NCBI GenBank assembly: GCA_003552565.1
Contig: PUNB01000161.1
Location: 1 to 14,042 of the forward strand
Direction: 5' to 3'
Length of the DNA: 14,042 bases
Source: Lentisphaerota bacterium
GTDB taxonomy: Bacteria > Verrucomicrobiota > Lentisphaeria > Oligosphaerales > PUNB01
This document shows, piece after piece, positions 7,026-13,684 of the stretch (position 1 is the first letter of the stretch; each line of letters opens with the position of its first letter). The notes under the pieces were generated by a model. That model was given only the letters and a program-made list of their open reading frames with translations, was not told the origin of the DNA and made no database searches. The position numbers and the translations under genes are program-made.

Positions 7026-7033
7026 TAATAAAA

Positions 7034-7190
7034 CTTTGTCTCGCACCTTGTCCAGTTTTTTTTGACTTTGGAATTAGATTTGTGATCCGCCTCAGGCGGA
7101 TTCGGGACAAGGTTAACAATGCGAAGTCTCACACAAGCTTGACCGCCGGCGCGATAGGCCTGATACCGTGGGGTGAGACTTGTTGAATGG
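7034..7190 (-). repeat. Mosaic repeat, copy 2, between pyrH and frr
   Basis: The centre is 7034-7112, with CTTTGTC (7034), CCTTGTC (7046) and GACAAGG (7106-7112); the palindrome ATCCGCC-TCA-GGCGGAT (7085-7101) lies inside. Flank A follows as TTAACAATGCGAAGTCT (7113-7129), and a flank-B-like segment with its hairpins is at 7139-7187. Read on the - strand the order is B-A-centre, whereas copy 1 reads A-centre-B. The element fills the spacer in a normally compact operon. Confidence 0.8.
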
Positions 7191-7264
7191 TTTCTGGTGT
7201 CAAGTTTCGGGTTTCACCCTGACACCTGAACACTGAAACCTGAAACCACGAAGTCTCACACAAG
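7122..7264. repeat. 16-bp direct repeats bracketing a hairpin module
   Basis: CGAAGTCTCACACAAG occurs at 7122-7137 and again, identical, at 7249-7264. Between them are flank B and a hairpin segment: GGTTTC (7189-7194) and GGTGTCA (7196-7202) facing TGACACC (7220-7226) and GAAACC (7235-7240). The second copy is followed by TATACT (7265-7270), a possible -10 box for frr; no convincing -35 box is seen. Confidence 0.7.
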
Positions 7265-7305
7265 TATACTCTTTCTTGACTATTTAAAACCATTGGAGAT
7301 TTATC

Positions 7306-7878
7306 ATGAGTGAAAATGTTTCTGTGGAAAATCTGATACCGGAAACAAAGAAGAGAATGGCGAATGCCCTGCAAGCTTTAAACCAGCACTTCTCTTCCGT
7401 ACGCACAGGCAAAGCATCGCCGGCAATGGTGGAAAATATTCCCGTGGATTACTACGGCACCACCACAAAAATCCGCGATATAGCCAGCATAACCACTCCG
7501 GAACCTCGGCTTGTGGTGATTCAGCCTTGGGATCAAAACGCTGTCTCCAACATCGAAAAAGCGATTCAGAATTCCAGCCTCGGCATTGGACCGGTAAGCG
7601 ACGGCAGGGTGATCCGACTGCCGATTCCGGAACTGAGCGAAGAACGCAGAGTCGAATACAGTAAGCTGGTAAAAAAACAGGCGGAAGATGCCCGTATTGA
7701 AGTGCGAAATATCCGGCGGACAATGAAAGACACCGCCAAAAAAGCTGAAAAAGCATCCGAAATCACCGAAGACGATCTTAACGATTTGCAGGAAGAATTA
7801 CAGCAGCTTACAGACCAGCATATTGAACAAATAGATCAGCTGCTGGAAGAAAAAACCAAGGAATTAATGCAGATTTAA
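7306..7878 (+). CDS. frr: Ribosome recycling factor
   Basis: Splits the post-termination ribosome together with EF-G; cytoplasmic. The 190-aa product matches the family's ~185 aa and two-domain plan. Domain I helices carry VRTGKASPAMV (32-42). The domain II beta sheet covers ~45-105, with RVIRLPIPELSEERR (101-115) at its end. The long helices resume to the C-terminus. The ATG at 7306 has TTGGAG upstream at good spacing. It is cut off from pyrH by a 356-bp repeat spacer, so it may need its own promoter or be reached by readthrough. Confidence 0.97.
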   Translation: MSENVSVENLIPETKKRMANALQALNQHFSSVRTGKASPAMVENIPVDYYGTTTKIRDIASITTPEPRLVVIQPWDQNAVSNIEKAIQNSSLGIGPVSDGRVIRLPIPELSEERRVEYSKLVKKQAEDARIEVRNIRRTMKDTAKKAEKASEITEDDLNDLQEELQQLTDQHIEQIDQLLEEKTKELMQI

Positions 7879-7936
7879 CTAGTAAGTACCTGGGCACAAA
7901 AATACACAAAAAATATACGGTCGAAACCACCGGCTT

Positions 7937-8008
7937 CCTTTCTCAGGTTTCAGCCCTCAGGTTTCAGGTTTCAGAATAACGCATGACCGAATTCGCATGA
8001 ATTAATCA
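7937..8008. repeat. TTTCAGG words followed by GCCGAATTC-x-AATTAAT block
   Basis: 7937-7972 is a short run of TCAGGTTTCAGCCC-type words. 7981-8008 is the second copy of the block also at 605-630 and 12519-12546 (GACCGAATTCGCATGAATTA here). The rest of the frr to tRNA-Cys spacer (8009-8136) shows no feature I can name and no clear tRNA promoter. Confidence 0.7.
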
Positions 8009-8136
8009 TACTGGAGTTTGAATTCTTCATTACTGATAGTATGTTAGAGGACTTCCTGTGACCTCACAGTTTCACAGTCCAAAACCGATTCCTGAATTTG
8101 TCGTCATCATTTAACGGAAACAGGCTTAAGTTGAAT

Positions 8137-8211
8137 GGCGCGGTAGCCAAGCGGTAAGGCAGAGGTCTGCAAAACCTTTATCCACCGGTTCGAATCCGGT
8201 CCGCGCCTCCA
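8137..8211 (+). tRNA. tRNA-Cys (GCA)
   Basis: Full cloverleaf: acceptor GGCGCGG (8137-8143) with CCGCGCC (8201-8207), discriminator T, encoded CCA (8209-8211). The anticodon loop CTGCAAA (8167-8173) has anticodon GCA at 8169-8171. The T arm is ACCGG-TTCGAAT-CCGGT. Nine T follow the CCA end directly (8212-8220), probably ending transcription. Confidence 0.97.
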
Positions 8212-8255
8212 TTTTTTTTTCATAACCCTGAAATACTCTTGACCATAACAGCACT

Positions 8256-8588
8256 ATGCCTAAGAAGGCCGCGCAAAAGAAAATAAACTCCACCGGCTCC
8301 GCCAAAAAGCCCGCCGCGTCAAAGTCGAAACAGAAATCTCCGGACTCCGCCGACTATATGAGTCAATGTGTTGCTCTTTGCCAAGAGCAGAAATGGCGGG
8401 AAGCTCTGTTGCTCTGCCGACAAGCGGAACAAGAGTCTCGGCAGAAGTCAAAACCGGAAATTTACGCGGGCCTGCAGGCGGCAGAAACAAAAATTGACCG
8501 CTCCGTCCGACGAGAAATGGCGGATGCCCTGATTAAAAAGACCGCTGAACTTCTACAAAAGGAGTACTTACTGGATGTTTCCGAATAA
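8256..8588 (+). CDS. Small Lys-rich protein of unknown function
   Basis: A 110-aa protein I do not recognise. Residues 1-30 are dominated by Lys, Ala, Ser and Gln with little hydrophobic content, so probably disordered and positively charged. Residues ~34-75 look like a helical hairpin with TPR-like spacing (CVALCQEQKWREALLLCRQA). A final helix of alternating charges follows. No signal peptide. The ribosome site is poor. Its end overlaps the start of the coiled-coil gene by 14 nt, so the two probably form an operon and the products may work together. It starts 45 bases after tRNA-Cys. Confidence 0.7.
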   Translation: MPKKAAQKKINSTGSAKKPAASKSKQKSPDSADYMSQCVALCQEQKWREALLLCRQAEQESRQKSKPEIYAGLQAAETKIDRSVRREMADALIKKTAELLQKEYLLDVSE

Positions 8589-9954
8589 GGAACTGGCCCA
8601 GCACATAAACCGTTCCGAAGTCCTGAAGGGAATGCTCAAGGAATTGCCTTGGAACACGCTCCGAAATCTCGTTCAATCTAATACTCGTATCCATAAGCGC
8701 TGCACAATCGGCGGACACCGGCTGGACACAAAATGGCGCGAGCGGATAGAAAAAATATTCGTTCAGGAAGCAGAAAAAGAAGACTTCCCGCATGCTCTCT
8801 GTAATGCCGTTTTCGTATATTGGTATCCTCAGCAGGGAGAACTTTATGACCAGCTGGAAAAGCACTTCAACTCCGAAGAGTACCAAAAATTCTTAAAAGA
8901 CAACGAGTATAATGAAAACGACTACATCCTCACGGATGAGGAATTTGACCGCTTCTTTTCCGTTTCCGACCTGCGCCAATGGCGGGCTCTGCTTTGTTTC
9001 AGCCCTCTGAAGCTGACCGAAGATCAAGCCCGAAAAATACTTGACTCCACCCAAGGCAATCAAGAACTCCTGGCTCAGCTGGAAGAACGCGACAAAGCCC
9101 TTGAGGAAAAAGAGAGCGAAATCGCCCGCCTCAACAACGAACTGGAATCAGCCCGAGCCAGACTGGATCACCTGAACAAGGAAGTTCAGCAGCTCCGGCG
9201 CCAGAACAAAGATCAGAAACAGGCCGACAGCAACGCCTCCAAACAGCTGGCCGCGGTGCAGAAAGAAAGGCAAAGACTCCAGCGCCAGGTGGAAGAGGCC
9301 GAAGAAAAAGCTGAAAATATTCGTCAGGAATCAGAAAAAGAACTTCTGCGAAAGACAAAAGTTCTACAGGATGAACTTAACCGGCGGAATCAGGAACTTA
9401 AAGACTGGCGGAATAAATACGAAAACCAATGCGCCAAAACCCGCGAACTGAACGAGAAAATCGGCAAGCTCGAAAAAACCCTTGGCGATGAAAGAATTGT
9501 CAGCGACAAAAACCGCAAGGAAATTAAGCGCTCTCATCGCTTTGTCGATCTCCTGGTGGAAAGACTGGATTGGACCGAGATCGGGAGGAAGATCAAATTG
9601 ACCCCTCAGTTGAAACTGCGGTTTAATAACCTCATCCGCAGCCTGCATTACGATGAAAACAACAAGCCGAAAATCAACACTTCCCTGGAAAAATTCTGGA
9701 ACCAACTACAGAAGCAGGAAAAAGAGCTTATAGAAAACATCGCCAAAAGCGATACCCTGGAAGTCGAAAGCGGAACCGTGGAAGATTTCTGGAGTGAACT
9801 GGAAGATTCATTTGAAGATGTCCAGATCAGTCTTGAAGCACGCACTATTCTGATTCAGATTCTGCGGCAGATTTTTTATCAGACCCTCGAAATGAAAGAT
9901 CTTCAGCAGGATGTCATCCCCTCCTCCATGAGTAGAACCGGAAAGAAAAGTTGA
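8575..9954 (+). CDS. Long coiled-coil protein of unknown function
   Basis: A 459-aa protein, no family recognised. Residues 1-160 form a compact, mostly helical globular part with many aromatic residues (FVYWYPQQGELYDQLEKHF at 80-98). Residues ~163-320 are a long coiled coil rich in Glu, Gln, Arg, Leu and Lys, with clear heptad spacing (LEERDKALEEKESEIARLNN at 169-188). Residues 320-445 form another helical part (RSHRFVDLLVERLDW, 329-343). There are no membrane helices and no signal peptide, so it is cytoplasmic. AAAGGAG lies ~10 bases before the ATG, inside the previous gene, with a 14-nt overlap. Its stop TGA is part of the TTGACA box of the next promoter. A structural or scaffold role is only a guess. 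Confidence 0.8.
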   Translation: MFPNKELAQHINRSEVLKGMLKELPWNTLRNLVQSNTRIHKRCTIGGHRLDTKWRERIEKIFVQEAEKEDFPHALCNAVFVYWYPQQGELYDQLEKHFNSEEYQKFLKDNEYNENDYILTDEEFDRFFSVSDLRQWRALLCFSPLKLTEDQARKILDSTQGNQELLAQLEERDKALEEKESEIARLNNELESARARLDHLNKEVQQLRRQNKDQKQADSNASKQLAAVQKERQRLQRQVEEAEEKAENIRQESEKELLRKTKVLQDELNRRNQELKDWRNKYENQCAKTRELNEKIGKLEKTLGDERIVSDKNRKEIKRSHRFVDLLVERLDWTEIGRKIKLTPQLKLRFNNLIRSLHYDENNKPKINTSLEKFWNQLQKQEKELIENIAKSDTLEVESGTVEDFWSELEDSFEDVQISLEARTILIQILRQIFYQTLEMKDLQQDVIPSSMSRTGKKS

Positions 9955-9978
9955 CATTCCGGCAACCCTGATTATAGT
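9951..9978 (+). promoter_or_regulatory. Sigma-70 type promoter for tRNA-Val/tRNA-Gly
   Basis: TTGACA (9951-9956) matches the -35 consensus. After 16 bases, TATAGT (9973-9978) matches the -10 consensus at five of six positions. The tRNA-Val gene begins 25 bases later, the distance expected for a stable RNA promoter with a short 5-prime trailer. The -35 box overlaps the stop codon of the coiled-coil gene. Confidence 0.75.
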
Positions 9979-10002
9979 AAAAAATCATTTGAGTATTCAC
10001 GT

Positions 10003-10079
10003 GGGCGATTAGCTCAGCTGGTTAGAGCGCTTGCTCGACACGCAAGAGGTCACAGGTTCGAATCCCGTATCGCCCACCA
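10003..10079 (+). tRNA. tRNA-Val (GAC), with unusual bases
   Basis: Cloverleaf of 77 nt: acceptor GGGCGAT/ATCGCCC, D arm GCTC-9-GAGC, anticodon stem CTTGC/GCAAG, encoded CCA (10077-10079). The loop is TCGACAC (10035-10041), anticodon GAC (10037-10039). Position 33 is C (10036) instead of the almost universal T. The T stem ACAGG/CCCGT has an A-C mismatch (10054 with 10066). Both departures are T to C relative to the expected sequence. Otherwise complete and behind a good promoter. Confidence 0.9.
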
Positions 10080-10137
10080 TTCCTCCTTCTCCTTGTCAAC
10101 CCTTCGGGCAGTTCATCAACCCATCCGTATTCCAGTC

Positions 10138-10211
10138 GCGGGTGTAGCATAGTGGTAATGCTCTGGCTTCCCAAGCCAGCCAGGTGGGTTCGATTCCCAT
10201 CACCCGCTCCA
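10138..10211 (+). tRNA. tRNA-Gly (CCC)
   Basis: Cloverleaf of 74 nt: acceptor GCGGGTG (10138-10144) with CACCCGC (10201-10207), discriminator T, encoded CCA. Anticodon stem CTGGC/GCCAG with loop TTCCCAA (10168-10174), anticodon CCC at 10170-10172. The T stem has one G-T wobble. It lies 58 bases after tRNA-Val and is probably cotranscribed from the promoter at 9951. Confidence 0.96.
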
Positions 10212-10313
10212 CCTATTATTATCAAAGTAAAAATGGATTCGTGACCTGATTTCGTGCTCACTGCCAACCTTATCGAACCTTATTGATATAAGCATGCAGG
10301 ACAATGAAGATTA

Positions 10314-10385
10314 GAGTGTACGAGTAGGTGTAAGAGTAAGTGTTTGCCGGCGCTTCTTCATACTCGTACACTTACTCGCACACTA
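10314..10385. repeat. Inverted repeat of GTGTACGAGTA words
   Basis: 10314-10340 and 10359-10385 are reverse complements at about 22 of 27 bases, with an 18-base centre containing GCCGGC. Each arm is itself made of near-repeats of the word (GTGTA)CGAGTA. A related word run (ACTCTT/CACTTCGTC) occurs at about 12683-12728. Confidence 0.7.
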
Positions 10386-10440
10386 GTGTGGTGATCGCTA
10401 AATAGCTATGTATTTGAGGCAGATAAGAATAGCCACAAAC
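10382..10440. repeat. ACTAGTGTGGTGATCGCTAA repeat, copy 2
   Basis: 10382-10401 is identical to 2329-2348, and a weaker match runs on to about 10440. Its first bases overlap the end of the inverted repeat at 10359-10385. Confidence 0.75.
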
Positions 10441-10451
10441 ATATAACCTCC

Positions 10452-10595
10452 TCCCTCCAATCTCAGACTTCAGGTTTCAGCCTTCAGCTTTCTCGCAGTC
10501 CTATTGTCCCGTAGTCCCATCGTCATGTAGTCCTTCATCTTTTAGCTTTCCCCCCTCCGACCTTAGACTTCAGGTTTCAGCTTTCAGCCCTTATG
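10452..10595. repeat. TTTCAGCC / GTAGTCC interspersed repeat, copy 2
   Basis: Runs of CAGACTTCAGG, TTTCAGCC and CTCCGA words around a GTAGTCC core (10493-10541) that matches 501-549 at 47 of 49 bases. It lies just beyond the 3-prime end of a - strand gene, as copy 1 does. With the two repeats before it, it fills the 391-base spacer 10212-10602; 10212-10313 shows nothing nameable. Confidence 0.8.
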
Positions 10596-10602
10596 AATAC
10601 CG

Positions 10603-11634
10603 CTACTTTTCATCCAGATCAAGTATTCGCTCATTCAATCTGGAGCGCATTCTTTCACTGGGGGCAAAAAACAAAGCTTCTTCATAAATAGCCTTGGCTG
10701 TCTCCAAATCACCGCTGTCATAAGCAATCCTGCCCATATATCCAAGGAGGCGAAAATAAAGCAGCGAGTTCGGGATTTCTTCGTCGTCCACGCCTTCCGG
10801 GGATTCCTCCCGCTGCAACCGGCGCCACTGTTCAAGCCATTGCCTCCGCCCCTGCCCAAGCACTTCAAAAGCCTGCTTGTGATCATCATACAAATGATAT
10901 AAATATGTACCCTTGGCAAAGTATAATTCCACCTCCTCCGATATACGTTCAATCCCTTGGCTCAATAATTCCAGCGCTTTGTCCGGCTGCTCCAGCCGAT
11001 GCCCTAGAAAATAGGCCCCATCCAGGTATGGCTGCGGATTATCCGGATCGATTCTTATCGCCGCCCAAAGCCAAGGCAGAACCTCTTTTTCTTCCCGCGC
11101 GCCCCGCAAATGGCGATGTCCCCGAGGATGCAAGCGCCGATTTAAACGGGACCACCAGTCATTGAACTCATGTTTTGAGCTGGGCTTATGCTCATGATGA
11201 TGGTGATGGTCATCATGCTCACACAATGCATGGGAGTGTGCCGTTTCCTCAGGCGTTGTCTCCGCCGGGTCATCATCCGTAAAGCCCAGCTCTTCTTCCA
11301 AGGCCGAAATCACTTCATCTTCATCCGCCTCATCATGATGTTCATGTTCATGACCGTGGTCTTGGTGATGGTCATGATGGTGATGGTCGTGATGGTGATG
11401 GTCGTGATCATGATCGGCATGGCCGATCCCGGCATGATAATAAACATCCGCCCGGTAATACATCCTTTCAGCCAGGACTGCCCGGGATTCCCCGAAAACC
11501 CTGTCAAGCAGACTCCGGCCGCTCATTTCGGCCTGGCTCTGCATTTGCTCATGACTGTTGATCGCTCGTTCCGTCAAAAGCAGACAAGCTGCCAGTAAAA
11601 GAACAAGTCCGATAAGTGTACGTTTCGATGTCAT
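10603..11634 (-). CDS. His-rich, membrane-anchored TPR protein
   Basis: A 343-aa protein. The N-terminus (SKR, then a hydrophobic run ~6-20) is a signal or anchor; LAAC at 14-17 fits a lipobox, so a lipoprotein is possible. Residues 72-100 hold 18 His among Asp, Gly and Glu, and 133-149 hold 9 more His and one Cys. Such tracts bind Zn, Ni, Co or Cu in other proteins. An acidic linker (~101-130) lies between them. The C-terminal half (~178-340) has TPR-like helix pairs, e.g. AAIRIDPDNPQPYLDGAYFL (191-210) and a last repeat near 301-325. The start lies one base after the stop of the ABC permease and has no ribosome site of its own, so expression depends on coupling. Probably an extracytoplasmic metal-binding partner of the transporter; this is inference. 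Confidence 0.8.
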   Translation of the reverse strand: MTSKRTLIGLVLLLAACLLLTERAINSHEQMQSQAEMSGRSLLDRVFGESRAVLAERMYYRADVYYHAGIGHADHDHDHHHHDHHHHDHHQDHGHEHEHHDEADEDEVISALEEELGFTDDDPAETTPEETAHSHALCEHDDHHHHHEHKPSSKHEFNDWWSRLNRRLHPRGHRHLRGAREEKEVLPWLWAAIRIDPDNPQPYLDGAYFLGHRLEQPDKALELLSQGIERISEEVELYFAKGTYLYHLYDDHKQAFEVLGQGRRQWLEQWRRLQREESPEGVDDEEIPNSLLYFRLLGYMGRIAYDSGDLETAKAIYEEALFFAPSERMRSRLNERILDLDEK

Positions 11635-11635
11635 T

Positions 11636-12415
11636 TTAAAGTCTTTTACGTTTAAATAAAACCATGGCCGCGATAATCAGCAGCGCGATGTAACAAACAG
11701 TATAAACAAAAACTATTCCCAGCAACGAAAATTCATAAGGCCCCCACTCGTGGATTAAACGAACACGCCCGTCAAAGAATTCGAAATGAGGAAAAACCGC
11801 GTGAACCGCCATGATAATCCAATTGGCCGGAAAAACAGCTTCAGCCGCCGACTCCGGCAGCCTTTGGCCAAAGAGCAGCATACCGACGGTGACAAGAGAA
11901 CAAATGGTGATATTGGCAGCCGGCGCGAACAGCATTGAACCGGCTAACACCAGAGCCGCCAGCAAACCGACAAAACATAGATGCAGAAACACGGTTTGAA
12001 TCAAGGTCAGACTGACCCAGACGGCAGAGGTCAGCCCCGTAAGCAGAAGGTAGCATAAATAAAATACAATCAGAGTCCCAGCGGCGGCCGCGAAAGCGCC
12101 GAAATACTTTCCAAGAACCACATCACCGCGACTGACCGGTTTGGAGAGTAAAGGCAGTATGGTTCTGCGCTCCAGCTCTCCAGGAAACTGCCGGGCCGCA
12201 CAGGTAATGGTGATAATAATCGAAAAAATCCAGATCAGCAGCAGCGCCGCTTCACGGAGATGACGAACGATACCCTCAACCCCGAAAAAATTAACCAAAG
12301 CCAGTGGGGTCAGCAGCACCAGAGTCAAAATCAAAGCGGCGTAGATTTCCCGCCGGCGGACCATTTCCAGAAGGGAAGCGCCGGCGACAGCGCGAATTTT
12401 TCTAAAATCACTCAT
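11636..12415 (-). CDS. ABC-2 type transporter permease
   Basis: Membrane subunit, 259 aa, with about six helices (~25-42, 57-73, 103-127, 134-160, 164-182, 228-253). ERRTILPLLSKPVSRGDVVLG (82-102, shown in part) is the conserved cytoplasmic segment after helix 2 in NosY/NatB-like ABC-2 permeases, where it contacts the ATPase. AAAGGA stands 9 bases before the ATG. A Lys/Arg-rich end (FKRKRL) is cytoplasmic. It is followed after one base by the His-rich TPR gene and preceded, 482 bases upstream on the same strand, by its likely ATPase. Substrate unknown; NosFY-type exporters involved in copper-site assembly are a formal parallel only. Confidence 0.88.
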   Translation of the reverse strand: MSDFRKIRAVAGASLLEMVRRREIYAALILTLVLLTPLALVNFFGVEGIVRHLREAALLLIWIFSIIITITCAARQFPGELERRTILPLLSKPVSRGDVVLGKYFGAFAAAAGTLIVFYLCYLLLTGLTSAVWVSLTLIQTVFLHLCFVGLLAALVLAGSMLFAPAANITICSLVTVGMLLFGQRLPESAAEAVFPANWIIMAVHAVFPHFEFFDGRVRLIHEWGPYEFSLLGIVFVYTVCYIALLIIAAMVLFKRKRL

Positions 12416-12897
12416 GCGTATTTTTCCTTTCTAAGCTCGATTGACAATTAATATGATCGGAGAATTTTATTTCCCTTTTCTTTGTTGCCTTTGTTAACTT
12501 CTGTTCAAAACAAAAATAGCATGGCCGAATTCGCACGAATTAATGAAGTGCCACTTCAGTCCACATTCTTTTTGATTCCATACCGACGAAGCAAGTGGTT
12601 TAAGCGTAACCAACTAAGATTGAGCTCAAGTGTTCGATTAAGTTCGGGATTAAGTATCATGGTCTCCTCGCCTTTCTTCTAAACACTTCGTCGCACTCTT
12701 CGTCCCACCCTTCACCCCACTCTTACTTGCTTACGCGTAACCGACTATCTTTATCGGTCTCCACAGCCCGAACAATCCTGATATGGGATTATTCTGCCAC
12801 TGGCGGGCGGTTACGCGAAAAGGTGTTTACGATCTCTGCATGCACAAAACTAAATTAGGTCTCGAACACTTTCCCCACAGGGTCTGGCGGACAGTGC
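12416..12897. repeat. Repeat-filled spacer between ABC ATPase and permease genes
   Basis: No credible gene. 12519-12546 is the third GCCGAATTC-x-AATTAAT block. GAAGTG-C-CACTTC at 12545-12557 is a palindrome. 12683-12728 is a CACTCTTCGTC word run. CGCGTAACCG (12734-12743) and CGGTTACGCG (12808-12817) form a 10-bp perfect inverted repeat 64 bases apart, with AATCC/GGATT (12773-12789) between them. 12815-12849 is the second GCGAAAAGGTGTTTAYGRT block. The ribosome site of the permease is the only signal tied to a gene. Confidence 0.7.
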
Positions 12898-13620
12898 TCA
12901 CTCCTCCTGTATAAACCGCAGGAAAATGCGCTCCAGATTGACATCTCCATCCCCGACCATTTCGGAAGGATGTCCACACCAACAGAGTTCTCCTTGTTTA
13001 AGAATGCCGAAACGATCACAGACCACCTCCGTTTCCGAGAGTTCATGGGACGAAAAAAAGACTGTTTTCCCCTGCTCGCGCAGAGAGAGAATAATATCCC
13101 GCATCCGCTTCCGTCCCAAAGGATCGAGTCCGGTCATCGGTTCATCCAGTATCAGCAGCTGTGGGTCGTGCAGCAAAGCCTGGGCAATTCCGGCACGCTG
13201 CAGCATGCCTTTGGAAAACTCCCGCAGAGGCCTCCGCCGAACCTCGGACAACCCCACAAGTTCTAGAATTTCATCGCCGCGACGATCAATTTCTTCTTTG
13301 CTCATATCACACAATACCCCGTAAAAGCGCAGCAGTTCCAGAACATTCATGAATTCATAATAATTAGCGGTTTCCGGCAGATATCCCAAGCCTCGACGGA
13401 CCTTCGGCTGTGCTGGATTGCCCCCCAGCACCTGAACTTCTCCGGAAGTAGCCTCCAGAAGGCCCAGAAGAATTTTTATGGCCGTGGTTTTACCGGCGCC
13501 ATTGGGCCCCAGAAAACCAAATATCTCTCCCTCTTTAACAACAAGAGAAAAATCACGCAAAGCCTGTTGGCCGCCGGGATACTTTTTGTTCAGCTGATTA
13601 ACTTTTATTACTTCGTTCAT
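12898..13620 (-). CDS. ABC transporter ATP-binding protein
   Basis: ATPase of an ABC-2 (NatA/CcmA-like) exporter, 240 aa. Walker A GPNGAGKTT (38-46), Q-loop region GYLPE with Glu where many ABC proteins have Gln (79-83), signature FSKGMLQR (135-142), Walker B LLILDEP (155-161), D-loop GLDP (164-167) and switch His192 in SSHE are present. The C-terminus (~205-240) is short, with a Trp/Cys pair. The start at 13620 was chosen because most relatives begin a few residues before the first strand; an in-frame ATG at 13641 would add seven residues, and neither has a strong ribosome site. It is expected to pair with the permease at 11636-12415 despite the 482-base gap. Confidence 0.93.
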   Translation of the reverse strand: MNEVIKVNQLNKKYPGGQQALRDFSLVVKEGEIFGFLGPNGAGKTTAIKILLGLLEATSGEVQVLGGNPAQPKVRRGLGYLPETANYYEFMNVLELLRFYGVLCDMSKEEIDRRGDEILELVGLSEVRRRPLREFSKGMLQRAGIAQALLHDPQLLILDEPMTGLDPLGRKRMRDIILSLREQGKTVFFSSHELSETEVVCDRFGILKQGELCWCGHPSEMVGDGDVNLERIFLRFIQEE

Positions 13621-13684
13621 AATCTCGTTTTCAACCTTCATCTCGGTAAAGTTTTAATAATCTTTCACTCCTAGCCTGATCCTC

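Noticed and set aside
8137..10211. Integrated island bordered by tRNA genes
   Set aside because: No integrase and no tRNA 3-prime end duplication was seen; the coiled-coil genes have codon use like their neighbours as far as can be judged by eye.
11188..11598. + strand reading frame rich in Met and Val
   Set aside because: It is the complement of the His codons of the - strand TPR gene and has no independent coding signal.
12482..12682. 66-aa + strand frame in the ABC spacer
   Set aside because: It runs through a copy of the dispersed AATTAAT block, has no ribosome site and an arbitrary composition.
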